DNA of 8,714 bases from positions 1-8,714 of the forward strand of contig JAISDL010000129.1 in assembly GCA_031264825.1 (NCBI GenBank), written 5' to 3'. The DNA is from Accumulibacter sp. (GTDB lineage Bacteria; Pseudomonadota; Gammaproteobacteria; Burkholderiales; Rhodocyclaceae). Every line of letters starts with the position of its first letter. The stretch's first letter is position 1. The position numbers and the translations under genes were made by a program. The notes beneath the pieces are model-generated. The model had not been told where the DNA came from. It worked only from the letters and a program-made list of their open reading frames with translations, and made no database searches. Of this stretch, positions 1 through 6,191 are shown piece after piece.

Positions 1-2
1 TG

Positions 3-118
3 GCTTGCGCTTCGCGCAAGCGAGGTGTTGGGCATCGCTGCGCTCACCCCAACCTATAACTCTGGGAGTGTGGGCATCTTGCCCGCCTCGTGGATTTTTC
101 TCTGGCGGCGAAGCCGCC
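3..118. repeat. Cluster of four short palindromes downstream of hydA
   Basis: Four hairpin-forming sequences stand one after another with no gene among them. (1) 3-10/14-21: an 8-bp stem GCTTGCGC with loop TTC. (2) 27-32/48-53: GTTGGG paired with CCCAAC around a 15-nt GC-rich middle. (3) 70-76/80-86: a 7-bp stem (GTGGGCA, one T-G wobble) with loop TCT. (4) 104-109/113-118: GGCGGC/GCCGCC with loop GAA. None has a T-run on the hydA-downstream side, so they do not look like intrinsic terminators, although they could protect the 3' end of the hyd transcript. Their dense packing resembles REP/HIP-type interspersed palindromic repeats of other bacteria. Copy number in the genome cannot be seen here. 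The rest of 1-120 holds nothing else I can name. Confidence 0.6.
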
Positions 119-120
119 GC

Positions 121-1959
121 TCACTGATCTGTCTTCTGTCTTCTATCTTCCGTCCGCTGTCTTCTCTCCTCTATCCTTTGATCCTTCAGTTCCTCCCACG
201 CGGCCGGAATGTCCGCGTCGGCGCCGTAGCGGCGCGCGGTGTAGTGCGTGTGGAGCAGGTGGTGCGCTTTTTCCGAATTCGGCGTTTCGAGAAAGTCGGC
301 GTAGAGCTTCTGTACCTGCGTGTTGTTGTGCGACTGCCGGGGCTTCTTTTGGCGGTCGAGGCTAAAGAGCGCTTCCTGGCGTTTTTTGGCGAACGGGATG
401 TAGGATTTTTTCTGACGCGGTGTTCCGCCGCCGTCGACACAGCCGCCGGGACACGACATGACTTCGATGAAGTCGAATTTCTCTTCGCCGCTCAAGACGG
501 CTTCGACGAGTTTGCGCGTCCCGCGCAGACCGTGGCAGATCGCCAGACGGATGCTTCCCAGCTCGCCGCCGACTTCGACCGTCGCCGAGCGGACGTTTTC
601 AAAGCCGCGCAGGCCGGTGACTTCGATGCCTTCGAGTTCCTTTCCGTTGACGACGTAGTAGAGCGTACGAACCGCGGCTTCCATGACGCCGCCGGTCGTT
701 GCGAAGATCGCGCCCGCGCCGGAGTATTCGCTCATCAGGAGGTCGTCGTAGGTCGAGGGTTCGAGCCTGCCGACGTCGAGGCCGTAACGGCGGATCAGAC
801 GGGCGAATTCGCGCACGGTCAGGACGACGTCGACGTCGGGGACGCCGTTTTCAGAGAGCGCTTTCCGTGCCGCTTCTTCTTTTTTGGCGGTGCAGGGCAT
901 GATCGAGACGACGCGGATTTTCGCTGGGTCGATGCCGCGCTTTTCGGCGAGGTAGGTCTTGATCATCTTGCCCATGACGGCTTGCGGCGAGCGTGTGCTC
1001 GAAAGCATCGGCAGGATTTCGGGGTAGTGCTTTTCGGCGTAGTTGATCCACGCGGGGCAGCACGACGTGAAGGTCGGCCCCGCCTTGGCTTTCAGGCGCC
1101 CGAGGACTTCCGTGCCTTCTTCCATGATGACGAGGTCTGCACCGAAGTTCGTGTCGAGGATGACGTCGACGCCGATTCGGCGCAGCGCGGCGATGATCTG
1201 GCCTTCGACGTTGCTTCCCGGCGGGAGGCCGAATTCGTCGCCGAGGTCGACGCGGATCGCCGGCGCGGTCTGGAAGACCGTGACGACGTCGGGGTCGGCG
1301 ATGTAATCGACGACTTCCTGGACCTGGTCGCGTTCGGACATCGCGCCGGTCGGGCAGACCATGACGCACTGACCGCAGGAGACGCAGGGCGACGCGTCGT
1401 AGCTGCCGGCCTTCAGGCGAACGCCCGCCGTGGGGCCCCAGCCGTCCGCTTCGAGCGCGTCGATGTCCTGAACCTTGCGGCAGACCGCGATGCAACGGTA
1501 GCAGCGGATGCAGCGGCTTTTGTCGTAGACGACGGGTTTTGTCCCCGCTTCAAGCGATTTCCAGGCTTTCGTGTAGTGGAAGCGGATCTGCTTCAGTCCG
1601 GTCGAATTCGCTGCGTCGATGAGTTCGCAGTCGCCTTGGCGCGTACAGGTGGCGCAGTCCTCGTTGTGGTCGGACATCGCCATTTCCATCTGGAAGCGGC
1701 GCATTTCCTGGACTTTCGGCGTCATCGTCCGGACGGCGCTGTTTTCCGTCATCGGCGTGTTGCACGACGTGAGGTATTGCGCATCGCCCGACCCCGGCTG
1801 GCGCACTTCGACCAGACAGACGCGGCAGGTTCCGGGCGTATGGTCGAGGTCGTGGTATTCGCAGAGCGTCGGGATGAAAACCCCGTTCGCGCGCGCCGCC
1901 TCCAGAATCGTCTGGTTCGGCTCGAAATCGATTTCCTTGTCGTTTATCCTGGCTTTCAT
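121..1959 (-). CDS. hydA: [FeFe] hydrogenase, multi-cluster catalytic subunit (HydA)
   Basis: Catalyses reversible 2H+ + 2e- to H2 in the cytoplasm (no signal peptide seen). The 612 residues show the full modular layout: a NuoG-like [2Fe-2S] domain (C33, C45, C48, C66); a His-ligated [4Fe-4S] (H98, C102, C105, C111); two ferredoxin-type [4Fe-4S] sites (C150-C160 and C192-C202); then the H-cluster domain with TSCCPAW (C300, C301), MPCTAKKEE (C356) and MSCPGGC (C503, C507). All four H-cluster cysteine ligands and the proton-relay cysteine C300 are present. The third motif ends GGGTP, where GGGQP is usual. The start is the ATG at 1959, 35 nt after the upstream gene's stop; the only SD-like sequence is a weak AAGAGA. 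The coding frame stays open upstream of 1959 only as an antisense/out-of-frame shadow of the neighbouring gene. The conserved family end (LLHTHYTAR, ~568-576) is followed by a repeat-encoded tail. Maturation would need HydEFG, not in this window. Confidence 0.95.
   Translation of the reverse strand: MKARINDKEIDFEPNQTILEAARANGVFIPTLCEYHDLDHTPGTCRVCLVEVRQPGSGDAQYLTSCNTPMTENSAVRTMTPKVQEMRRFQMEMAMSDHNEDCATCTRQGDCELIDAANSTGLKQIRFHYTKAWKSLEAGTKPVVYDKSRCIRCYRCIAVCRKVQDIDALEADGWGPTAGVRLKAGSYDASPCVSCGQCVMVCPTGAMSERDQVQEVVDYIADPDVVTVFQTAPAIRVDLGDEFGLPPGSNVEGQIIAALRRIGVDVILDTNFGADLVIMEEGTEVLGRLKAKAGPTFTSCCPAWINYAEKHYPEILPMLSSTRSPQAVMGKMIKTYLAEKRGIDPAKIRVVSIMPCTAKKEEAARKALSENGVPDVDVVLTVREFARLIRRYGLDVGRLEPSTYDDLLMSEYSGAGAIFATTGGVMEAAVRTLYYVVNGKELEGIEVTGLRGFENVRSATVEVGGELGSIRLAICHGLRGTRKLVEAVLSGEEKFDFIEVMSCPGGCVDGGGTPRQKKSYIPFAKKRQEALFSLDRQKKPRQSHNNTQVQKLYADFLETPNSEKAHHLLHTHYTARRYGADADIPAAWEELKDQRIEERRQRTEDRRQKTDQ
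129..184. repeat. Degenerate 7-nt tandem repeat, about eight units
   Basis: On the plus strand the sequence falls into consecutive heptamers: CTGTCTT, CTGTCTT, CTATCTT, CCGTCCG, CTGTCTT, CTCTCCT, CTATCCT, TTGATCC (minus-strand consensus AAGACAG). The array lies entirely inside the 3' end of hydA and encodes roughly residues 592-611, an Arg/Gln/Glu/Asp-rich tail. The GC hairpin at 104-118 is beside it. The same heptamer family recurs at 5111-5145, again next to a GC hairpin. Because the unit is not a multiple of three, gain or loss of a unit would shift the reading frame of the hydrogenase tail. Confidence 0.7.
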
Positions 1960-1994
1960 TTTTGTGTTCTCTTGTTCTGGAAATATCGCGGCGC

Positions 1995-3974
1995 TCACGA
2001 CGCATTGCCCACGAGTTCTCTTTCGGTCACGAGCGAATAGAGGCGGTAGCAGCGCATGCAGCGCTCGGTTTCCTCGTACGCCGCTTCTTTTGAAATGTTG
2101 TGCTCGACTTCGTCGAAATTCCGGCTTCGGGCAGCGGCGTCGAGTTCGGGCGAGACGACGCGCGGACGGAAAACGACGGGCTTTTCGAGGCATTCGTCTT
2201 TCAAGAGAGCGTTCTTTTTCAGCACTTCCTGCATGCGGTATTCGGGCTTGATCGAGACCGCGCCGTTCAGGAGGTAGTCGGCGATGCTCTCGGCGGCGCG
2301 TTCGCCGTGGCCCAGCGCATGGACGAGCGTTTGCGGTTTCAATACGCAATCGCCGCCCGCGAAAACGCCCTTGCGCGTCGTTTCGAGCGTTTCGGGGTTG
2401 ACGACGACGCAGTTGTCGCGGTCGAGTTCGATGCCTTCGCCGGGCTTCAGGACGTTGCGCTCGACCTGCTGGCCGATCGCGGCGATCACGAGGTCGCTCG
2501 GCATCGTATAGGTCGAGCCTTCGATCGCCTCGACGTTTCTCCGGCCTTTTGCGTCGCGCTCGGTCTGCCGCATCTTGACGAGTTCGAGCGCCTTGACGCG
2601 GCGGTTGTCGACGACGAGTCCCGTCGGGTTGGTGAGGAAATGGTAGACGACGCCCTCGTCGCGCGCGGCGACGATCTCTTCGCGGTCGGCGGGCATGTCC
2701 TCTTCGGTACGGCGGTAGAGGAGATGGACGTTTTTCGCGCCCATGCGACGCGCCGAGCGCACGCAGTCCATCGCGACGTTGCCGCCGCCGACGACGACCA
2801 CGTCGCCGTCGAGATTGAAGGTTTTCCCGGCTTCGACGTGCTGGTAGACCTTGAACAGGAAATCGACTCCGGTGATATAGCCGTCGAGGTCGGGGTATTC
2901 GTTCTTGATTCCGAAATGCGTGCCCTGGCTCGCGCCGTAGGCCAGAAAGACCGCGCCGTAGCCGTTCTTGAGCAGGTCGTCGACCGACAGAGAGTCGCCG
3001 AGCGCCTTGCCGTAATAAAATTGACCGCCGAGTTCCCGGACGATGTCTTCGGTCTCTTTCTTGAGAATGTCCTTGGGCAGGCGATAACTCGGAATTCCGA
3101 TCGACGCCATGCCGCCTGCCGCCTGCTGCGCGTCGAAGATATCGACCTTGAAGCCCTGGAGGAGGAGCCTGTACGCGCAGGTGATTCCCGCCGGGCCCGC
3201 GCCGATCACGGCGACGCTCTTGTCGTGTTTTTCGGAAGGCTTCGAAAAATGCAGACGGTTGTTCGTGATCGCCTGGTCGGCCGCGAAACGCTTGATCTGG
3301 CGGATACCGACGGGCGCTTCGGCCATCGCGCGGCGACACGCCGATTCGCAGAAGCGCACGCAAACGCGCCCGCACGCGCCGGCCATCGGATAGTTGTCGA
3401 GAACGACGCCGAGCGCGAAATCGAACTTGCCGTCGCGGACGCCGTCGATATAGCGGGGAACGTCGACCTTCGACGGACACGCTTCGATACACGGCGCCGT
3501 CGTATAGGTGAAGCTGTGCTGAAAGACCGCCTGCGCCGGAGAGATCGGCTTGAATTCGTCGCGGAAGTGTCGCAGCGCGGCGATGAGCGCGCGCGGGGTC
3601 GATTGTCCGATGCCGCACAGCGAGGTATTGGCGACGTGTTCCGCCGTTCCTTCGATTTCGTCGAGGATGCTCTCGTCCGCCCGGCCTTCGGCGAATTCCC
3701 AAAGCAGATCGCGCAGACGCTGCGTCCCGACGCGGCACGGCGTACAACGCCCGCAGGACTCCTGCGCGGCCTGCGTCATGTACTGGGAAAAAGCCTTGAT
3801 CAGGCTGGTGTCCCGCTCAAAAATCAAAAAACCGCGATCCGCAACGAAGGCGCGGGTCTTGTTGTGCGGCGCGAAATCGTCGAGTCCCACGAGGCTGGGA
3901 GCCGCGTTGGGCGCTTTGCCCCGGCGGCAATCGTAAACTTCGCCGTTCCAGACACCATAAATCAGATTATTCAC
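1995..3974 (-). CDS. NuoF-type Fe-S / GltD-like NAD(P)H oxidoreductase fusion, hydrogenase partner
   Basis: Predicted flavoprotein that moves electrons between NAD(P)H and the hydrogenase encoded downstream. Across 659 residues: ~45-145 match the C-terminal part of NuoF, with CGRCTPC (C74, C77, C80) and C120 forming one [4Fe-4S]; ~160-230 are the GltD/dihydropyrimidine-dehydrogenase-type Fe-S domain (C162, C166, C201, C205, C209, C213); an FAD-binding GAGPAG lies at 258-263; a second dinucleotide fold GGGNVAMD (396-403) is followed by LLYRRTEEDMP, whose Arg pair suggests NADP(H); a final FAD-contacting segment GVFAGGD lies at 536-542. A C-terminal CMRC pair (C639, C642) remains. The NuoF FMN/NADH domain is absent. 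The GTG start is forced: an in-frame TGA sits directly before it, and AGGAGG lies 4 nt upstream. It forms an operon with hydA (35-nt gap). The pairing resembles glutamate-synthase-linked (A2-type) [FeFe] hydrogenases; the subgroup is inference. Confidence 0.9.
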   Translation of the reverse strand: MNNLIYGVWNGEVYDCRRGKAPNAAPSLVGLDDFAPHNKTRAFVADRGFLIFERDTSLIKAFSQYMTQAAQESCGRCTPCRVGTQRLRDLLWEFAEGRADESILDEIEGTAEHVANTSLCGIGQSTPRALIAALRHFRDEFKPISPAQAVFQHSFTYTTAPCIEACPSKVDVPRYIDGVRDGKFDFALGVVLDNYPMAGACGRVCVRFCESACRRAMAEAPVGIRQIKRFAADQAITNNRLHFSKPSEKHDKSVAVIGAGPAGITCAYRLLLQGFKVDIFDAQQAAGGMASIGIPSYRLPKDILKKETEDIVRELGGQFYYGKALGDSLSVDDLLKNGYGAVFLAYGASQGTHFGIKNEYPDLDGYITGVDFLFKVYQHVEAGKTFNLDGDVVVVGGGNVAMDCVRSARRMGAKNVHLLYRRTEEDMPADREEIVAARDEGVVYHFLTNPTGLVVDNRRVKALELVKMRQTERDAKGRRNVEAIEGSTYTMPSDLVIAAIGQQVERNVLKPGEGIELDRDNCVVVNPETLETTRKGVFAGGDCVLKPQTLVHALGHGERAAESIADYLLNGAVSIKPEYRMQEVLKKNALLKDECLEKPVVFRPRVVSPELDAAARSRNFDEVEHNISKEAAYEETERCMRCYRLYSLVTERELVGNAS

Positions 3975-3978
3975 TCAT

Positions 3979-3984
3979 CCTCCT
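3979..3984 (-). promoter_or_regulatory. Shine-Dalgarno AGGAGG of the hydrogenase operon
   Basis: Read on the minus strand, a full AGGAGG stands 4 nt before the GTG start at 3974. An ATG at 3978 is also near, but it gives only ATG AGT GAA TAA, so the GTG is the working start. The unusually short spacing may temper initiation. Confidence 0.65.
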
Positions 3985-4623
3985 GTTTTCATCGTAAAAC
4001 AAACACCAGGTCAGGGCACGCCGCCTTGAAAACAGCGCGCAAAAGCCTTTTTCCCGGTACCGGGGTTTCAGTGTTTGCCCTCCCTGACGGGCCGTCCCTC
4101 ATTTTTACCGACGGCGATTGGAAACGTCGAATCTCCGAAAATCGCCAAATACCGGCGCCGCCTTTTCCTCCGGTCGTGCCGGGAAGGTGTCAACGCGCCA
4201 AAGCAAGGGGTAAAAACGAGAACCTCTTCTCCTTTTTATTGTTTTTCTATCGGGTGGATAGTGGTTTTAGGAGAAGCGCTGTTGGGCGAAGTATAACCCA
4301 GAAACTGCGCTTGACGAGCGTTTTCCCCGCCAAGTCCGCGCCGGAGTCCTTCGCGTCTTTTATCCGGCGGCGGCGGGGGTGAGCGGAGCCGTGTTTTGCC
4401 AGTGTGGCGAGCCTTCCGCAGGAAGGGGAGAAAATCTCGTAAAATCAATCTGTTATATTTCCAGAAAAGGCAAAAAAGTTCCAAAGCCGATTGTCGATTA
4501 CAATTTTGAACTCCAGACAAAAGTAGTAGGCGGCACAGCGTACGCTGTGTATGGATGCATTCGCATGGTTCCATCGCTGTTTCCGCCATTGGGGCCAACG
4601 ATACCGGGTAATGTGCTTATCCC
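3985..4623. other. Intergenic region between the divergent hyd operon and plus-strand genes
   Basis: About 640 nt without a convincing gene. It must hold the promoter of the minus-strand hyd operon, but I cannot place one: a TTGACA (minus strand, 4193-4188) has no matching -10. A perfect 12-bp palindrome CCCGGTACCGGG lies at 4053-4064, about 80 nt upstream of the GTG start, and could be an operator. From about 4435 the sequence becomes clearly more AT-rich than its surroundings. Within this part TGTTATATT (4451-4459) resembles an extended -10 on the plus strand, but no good -35 is visible. Short ORFs in this region lack the codon pattern of the neighbouring genes. Confidence 0.5.
4212..4237. 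terminator. Possible weak bidirectional terminator
   Basis: An A-run (4212-4216), the stem GAGAA/TTCTC (4218-4222/4227-4231) with loop CCTC, and a T-run (4233-4237) give the symmetric A-stem-T shape of bidirectional intrinsic terminators. The A- and T-runs could extend the stem past a C-C mismatch. The stem is short and AT-rich, and no gene ends close by on either strand, so it may be fortuitous. Confidence 0.25.
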
Positions 4624-4627
4624 ATGA
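4379..4627 (+). pseudogene. Possible gene remnant ending on the start of the next gene
   Basis: This frame is open from a GTG at 4379, but its first third lies in GC-rich sequence that does not look coding. The later part (from about 4435, AT-richer) reads as plausible protein, with segments such as VDYNFELQTKVVGG and LGPTIPGNVLIP. It stops at TGA 4625-4627, overlapping the ATG at 4624 (ATGA), as in translationally coupled pairs. No ATG with an SD precedes the plausible part, so it may be the 3' scrap of a longer gene whose front is lost. I do not recognise the family. It may equally be chance. Confidence 0.2.
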
Positions 4628-4977
4628 AGGAATTGAAATTATTTCTCGAACGTATGGGCGGGCTGCATGATGCTGTGGTCAGACGGTTGATTTGGGCGCC
4701 GGAAGCCAAAACCCTGCGCCTGGAGATCGAAGATTTATGCAGTAACTTTGAAGGATTGCCGGAATATCCTGGCGCCGTACCCGGCGCGATAGAACTGCAG
4801 GGGGTTGAACGAATCGACTTCGATATCGACACGGATGAAAAGCGACTCCACATCGACGAGTTTCTCGTGGAGGCGGAAAGCGCGGACAAGTATCTGGCGT
4901 CCATCTCGTTCTGGCCCGGCGGTCGGATTATTTTGTCATATCGCGTTGCGGATTTTCCTGAGGTCAAGCGCGTATAG
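4624..4977 (+). CDS. Small hypothetical protein, resembling HDA-motif immunity-like proteins
   Basis: A 117-residue acidic cytoplasmic protein without signal peptide or membrane helix. The N-terminal GGLHDAVVRRLIW (12-24) is followed by alternating hydrophobic strands and a conserved-looking NFEGLPEYPG (41-50), then ISFWPGGRIILSY (93-105). The HDA segment followed by beta-strand-like repeats recalls small single-domain proteins such as the Imm50-type immunity proteins. That comparison is from memory and weak. The ATG at 4624 has no clear SD; it overlaps the stop of the preceding frame by ATGA, which could allow coupled translation. Base composition is lower in GC than in the neighbours, suggesting acquisition. 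The codon pattern and coherent protein make me confident it is a gene, but not of its role. Confidence 0.7.
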   Translation: MKELKLFLERMGGLHDAVVRRLIWAPEAKTLRLEIEDLCSNFEGLPEYPGAVPGAIELQGVERIDFDIDTDEKRLHIDEFLVEAESADKYLASISFWPGGRIILSYRVADFPEVKRV

Positions 4978-5033
4978 GTGGGCTGAACGGAGAGAGAGAA
5001 GCCCAACGTTTCCGGCGCGGTATGATCCAGGGA

Positions 5034-5145
5034 TCAGGAAACGGGAGACAGAGAAGTTACCGACGGCTTCGCCGTCGGAGAAAAGGCAACAAAATACCGG
5101 TCGGTTTTATCTGTCTCCCGTCTCCTGACATCTGTCTCCTGCCAC
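5034..5145. repeat. Composite inverted-repeat element with central hairpin and 7-nt units
   Basis: Outer arms TCAGGAAACGGGAGACAGA (5034-5052) and its near-perfect complement at 5110-5128 differ at one of 19 positions. Between them lies a perfect 8-bp hairpin, CCGACGGC-TTC-GCCGTCGG (5060-5078). The right arm continues as heptamers CTGTCTC, CCGTCTC, CTGACAT, CTGTCTC, CTGCCAC (5111-5145), the same unit family as the array in the hydA 3' end. A short TGATCC/GGATCA palindrome (5023-5036) touches the left arm. The element fills most of the 220-nt gap between two plus-strand genes. It encodes no transposase; it could be a small non-autonomous (MITE/REP-like) element. No target-site duplication could be established. 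Confidence 0.65.
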
Positions 5146-5197
5146 CGAATCCGCCCACGGAATCAGGACAGGGTTTTTTTGAAAAAGGAGTCCAAAG

Positions 5198-5914
5198 ATG
5201 ATCATCTGGCAGGGAATGGGCATTTTGGTGGCGCTGATCCTTCTGGTCGTGCTGGGAACGCTCGGCCCTTTTTTCAACCGCCCCGACATGGTCGAATACA
5301 AGGCGTTTTCGGATGCGATCATCTTCTTTGTGAGCGCGGCGCTGACCCTGCTGCTGGGCCTCATCCTTCGCCGCCGGAAAGCGAAGGTCTTTATCGACGC
5401 CGAGACCGGCCAGAGGGTCGAAGTCAGGCGCAGGGATACGCTCTTTTTTATCCCGGTACTTTTCTGGCCGGTGATTTTCACGGGTTTCGGCGTCAAATTT
5501 CTTTTCAGTGAGTCGCCGGTGTCGGTGTACGGCGGCGCGGTGACGCGCGCGTCGGTCTATTATTGCCTTTCGAGCATAGGGGTGGAAAAAGCGATCGCCG
5601 CGATTTCCTCGGCGAAACCTCCCGCCGATTTCGATCGCCTGTCGGACGCCGCCGATAAAGCCGAGCGTGTGCGAATGCTGAAAGAAATCGGCCACTGCGG
5701 TGTTTTCAGAGAATCCGCGCTCCCGATACGCTTCGAAGCCGCCGAATTTTCGCAGAGGGAATATCAGGGCGTCGTTTGGCGTACCGCCAAAGTCGACGTC
5801 GTCGAAATGGGCGGTCATCGCTTGGAAGAAGCCTTGCCGGGCGTCCGTATCTTTCGCCCCTACACGAGCGAGGACGAGCATTTCATCGTGTCCGACAGCG
5901 GCAAGACGTGGTGA
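5198..5914 (+). CDS. Three-helix inner-membrane protein of unknown function
   Basis: A 238-residue protein with hydrophobic segments at ~5-24, ~38-57 and ~83-103. Between helices 2 and 3 lies a basic, strand-like stretch with RRRKAKVFIDAETGQRVEVRR (split around 58-79) and then DTLFFIPVLFWP. The rest (~110-238) is a soluble, mixed-charge domain with single cysteines at 123 and 167. The N-terminal half resembles a family of small bacterial membrane proteins beginning MIIW and carrying a D-x-TGQ-x-V loop before FFIP; I know no function for it. The start is well supported: AAGGAG (5185-5190) stands 7 nt before ATG. The preceding repeat element separates it from the small gene at 4624; 273 nt separate it from purN, so it is probably its own transcription unit. 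Confidence 0.85.
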   Translation: MIIWQGMGILVALILLVVLGTLGPFFNRPDMVEYKAFSDAIIFFVSAALTLLLGLILRRRKAKVFIDAETGQRVEVRRRDTLFFIPVLFWPVIFTGFGVKFLFSESPVSVYGGAVTRASVYYCLSSIGVEKAIAAISSAKPPADFDRLSDAADKAERVRMLKEIGHCGVFRESALPIRFEAAEFSQREYQGVVWRTAKVDVVEMGGHRLEEALPGVRIFRPYTSEDEHFIVSDSGKTW

Positions 5915-5975
5915 GGAGGGTACAAGAGGATAGATGAGCATTCGCATCAACGACCATTGGCGCGTCTGCTCGGTG

Positions 5976-6003
5976 CAGGAATGCTTGAGAACAAGCATTC
6001 CTG
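5976..6003. repeat. Perfect 12-bp hairpin, CAGGAATGCTTG stem
   Basis: CAGGAATGCTTG (5976-5987), loop AGAA, and the exact complement CAAGCATTCCTG (5992-6003); two G-T wobbles could lengthen the stem. No T-run follows on either strand, so it is not a classical intrinsic terminator. It lies in the 273-nt gap between the membrane-protein gene and purN. It may be an interspersed palindromic repeat, a transcript-stabilising 3' structure, or part of the purN leader. The rest of the gap (5915-6101) shows no recognisable riboswitch or gene. Confidence 0.65.
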
Positions 6004-6101
6004 TGATCATGCGGGGCGCGACGCTTGATTATCGACGACTTTCAGGATACACGAGTTCGGCCAAATACCCGTCCGTCGGGGTGAAACGGCGCCGCCGCGC
6101 C

Positions 6102-6106
6102 GGAGG
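6102..6106 (+). promoter_or_regulatory. Strong SD (GGAGG) of a 25-codon upstream ORF
   Basis: GGAGG lies 7 nt before the ATG at 6114 and is the only strong ribosome-binding sequence in the approach to purN. The purN ATG itself is preceded by a GC palindrome (GCGGCGCGCCGC, 6174-6185) where an SD would be expected. Confidence 0.45.
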
Positions 6107-6113
6107 GGGTATC

Positions 6114-6191
6114 ATGAGCGGTATGCGATTTTTTGTTCGACCCAAGGCCGTTTCCGAATCCCCGGCGGTCGGCGCGGCGCGCCGCCGATGA
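6114..6191 (+). CDS. Possible 25-residue leader peptide coupled to purN
   Basis: A short ORF beginning MSGMRFFVRPK and ending in AARRR. It has a well-spaced GGAGG, and its TGA (6189-6191) overlaps the purN ATG (6188-6190) as ATGA. Ribosomes terminating here could re-initiate on purN, which lacks an SD and whose start abuts a 12-bp palindrome. The same frame is open back to an ATG at 5934, but that longer reading runs through the 5976-6003 hairpin and has no protein-like character. The basic peptide has no known relative that I recognise. Coupling is inference. Confidence 0.35.
   Translation: MSGMRFFVRPKAVSESPAVGAARRR

Noticed and set aside
104..118. Hairpin after hydA as an intrinsic terminator
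   Set aside because: In the direction of hydA transcription it is followed by an A-rich, not T-rich, stretch.
1960..3747. Upstream extension of the hydA frame into the oxidoreductase gene
   Set aside because: The extension is an out-of-frame reading of the upstream gene with Arg-rich nonsense protein; conserved HydA sequence begins at the ATG at 1959.
4188..4193. TTGACA on the minus strand as a -35 for the hyd operon
   Set aside because: No acceptable -10 hexamer occurs at 16-18 nt spacing; the position opposite is GAGGAA.
25..4382. Two very long plus-strand open frames (25-2040 and 2100-4382) opposite the hyd operon
   Set aside because: They are antisense to the well-identified hydrogenase and oxidoreductase genes, arise from high-GC codon usage, and read as Arg/Asp/Ala-rich sequence with no domain.
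4236..4598. 120-codon minus-strand ORF in the intergenic region
   Set aside because: Composition is not protein-like (proline run, mixed basic stretches), there is no SD or recognised domain, and it overlaps the start of the plus-strand region.
5934..6191. 85-codon ORF between the membrane protein gene and purN
   Set aside because: Although an AGAGGA precedes its ATG, the product runs through the 12-bp hairpin and looks non-protein; only the last 25 codons have a well-placed SD, and those are reported separately.
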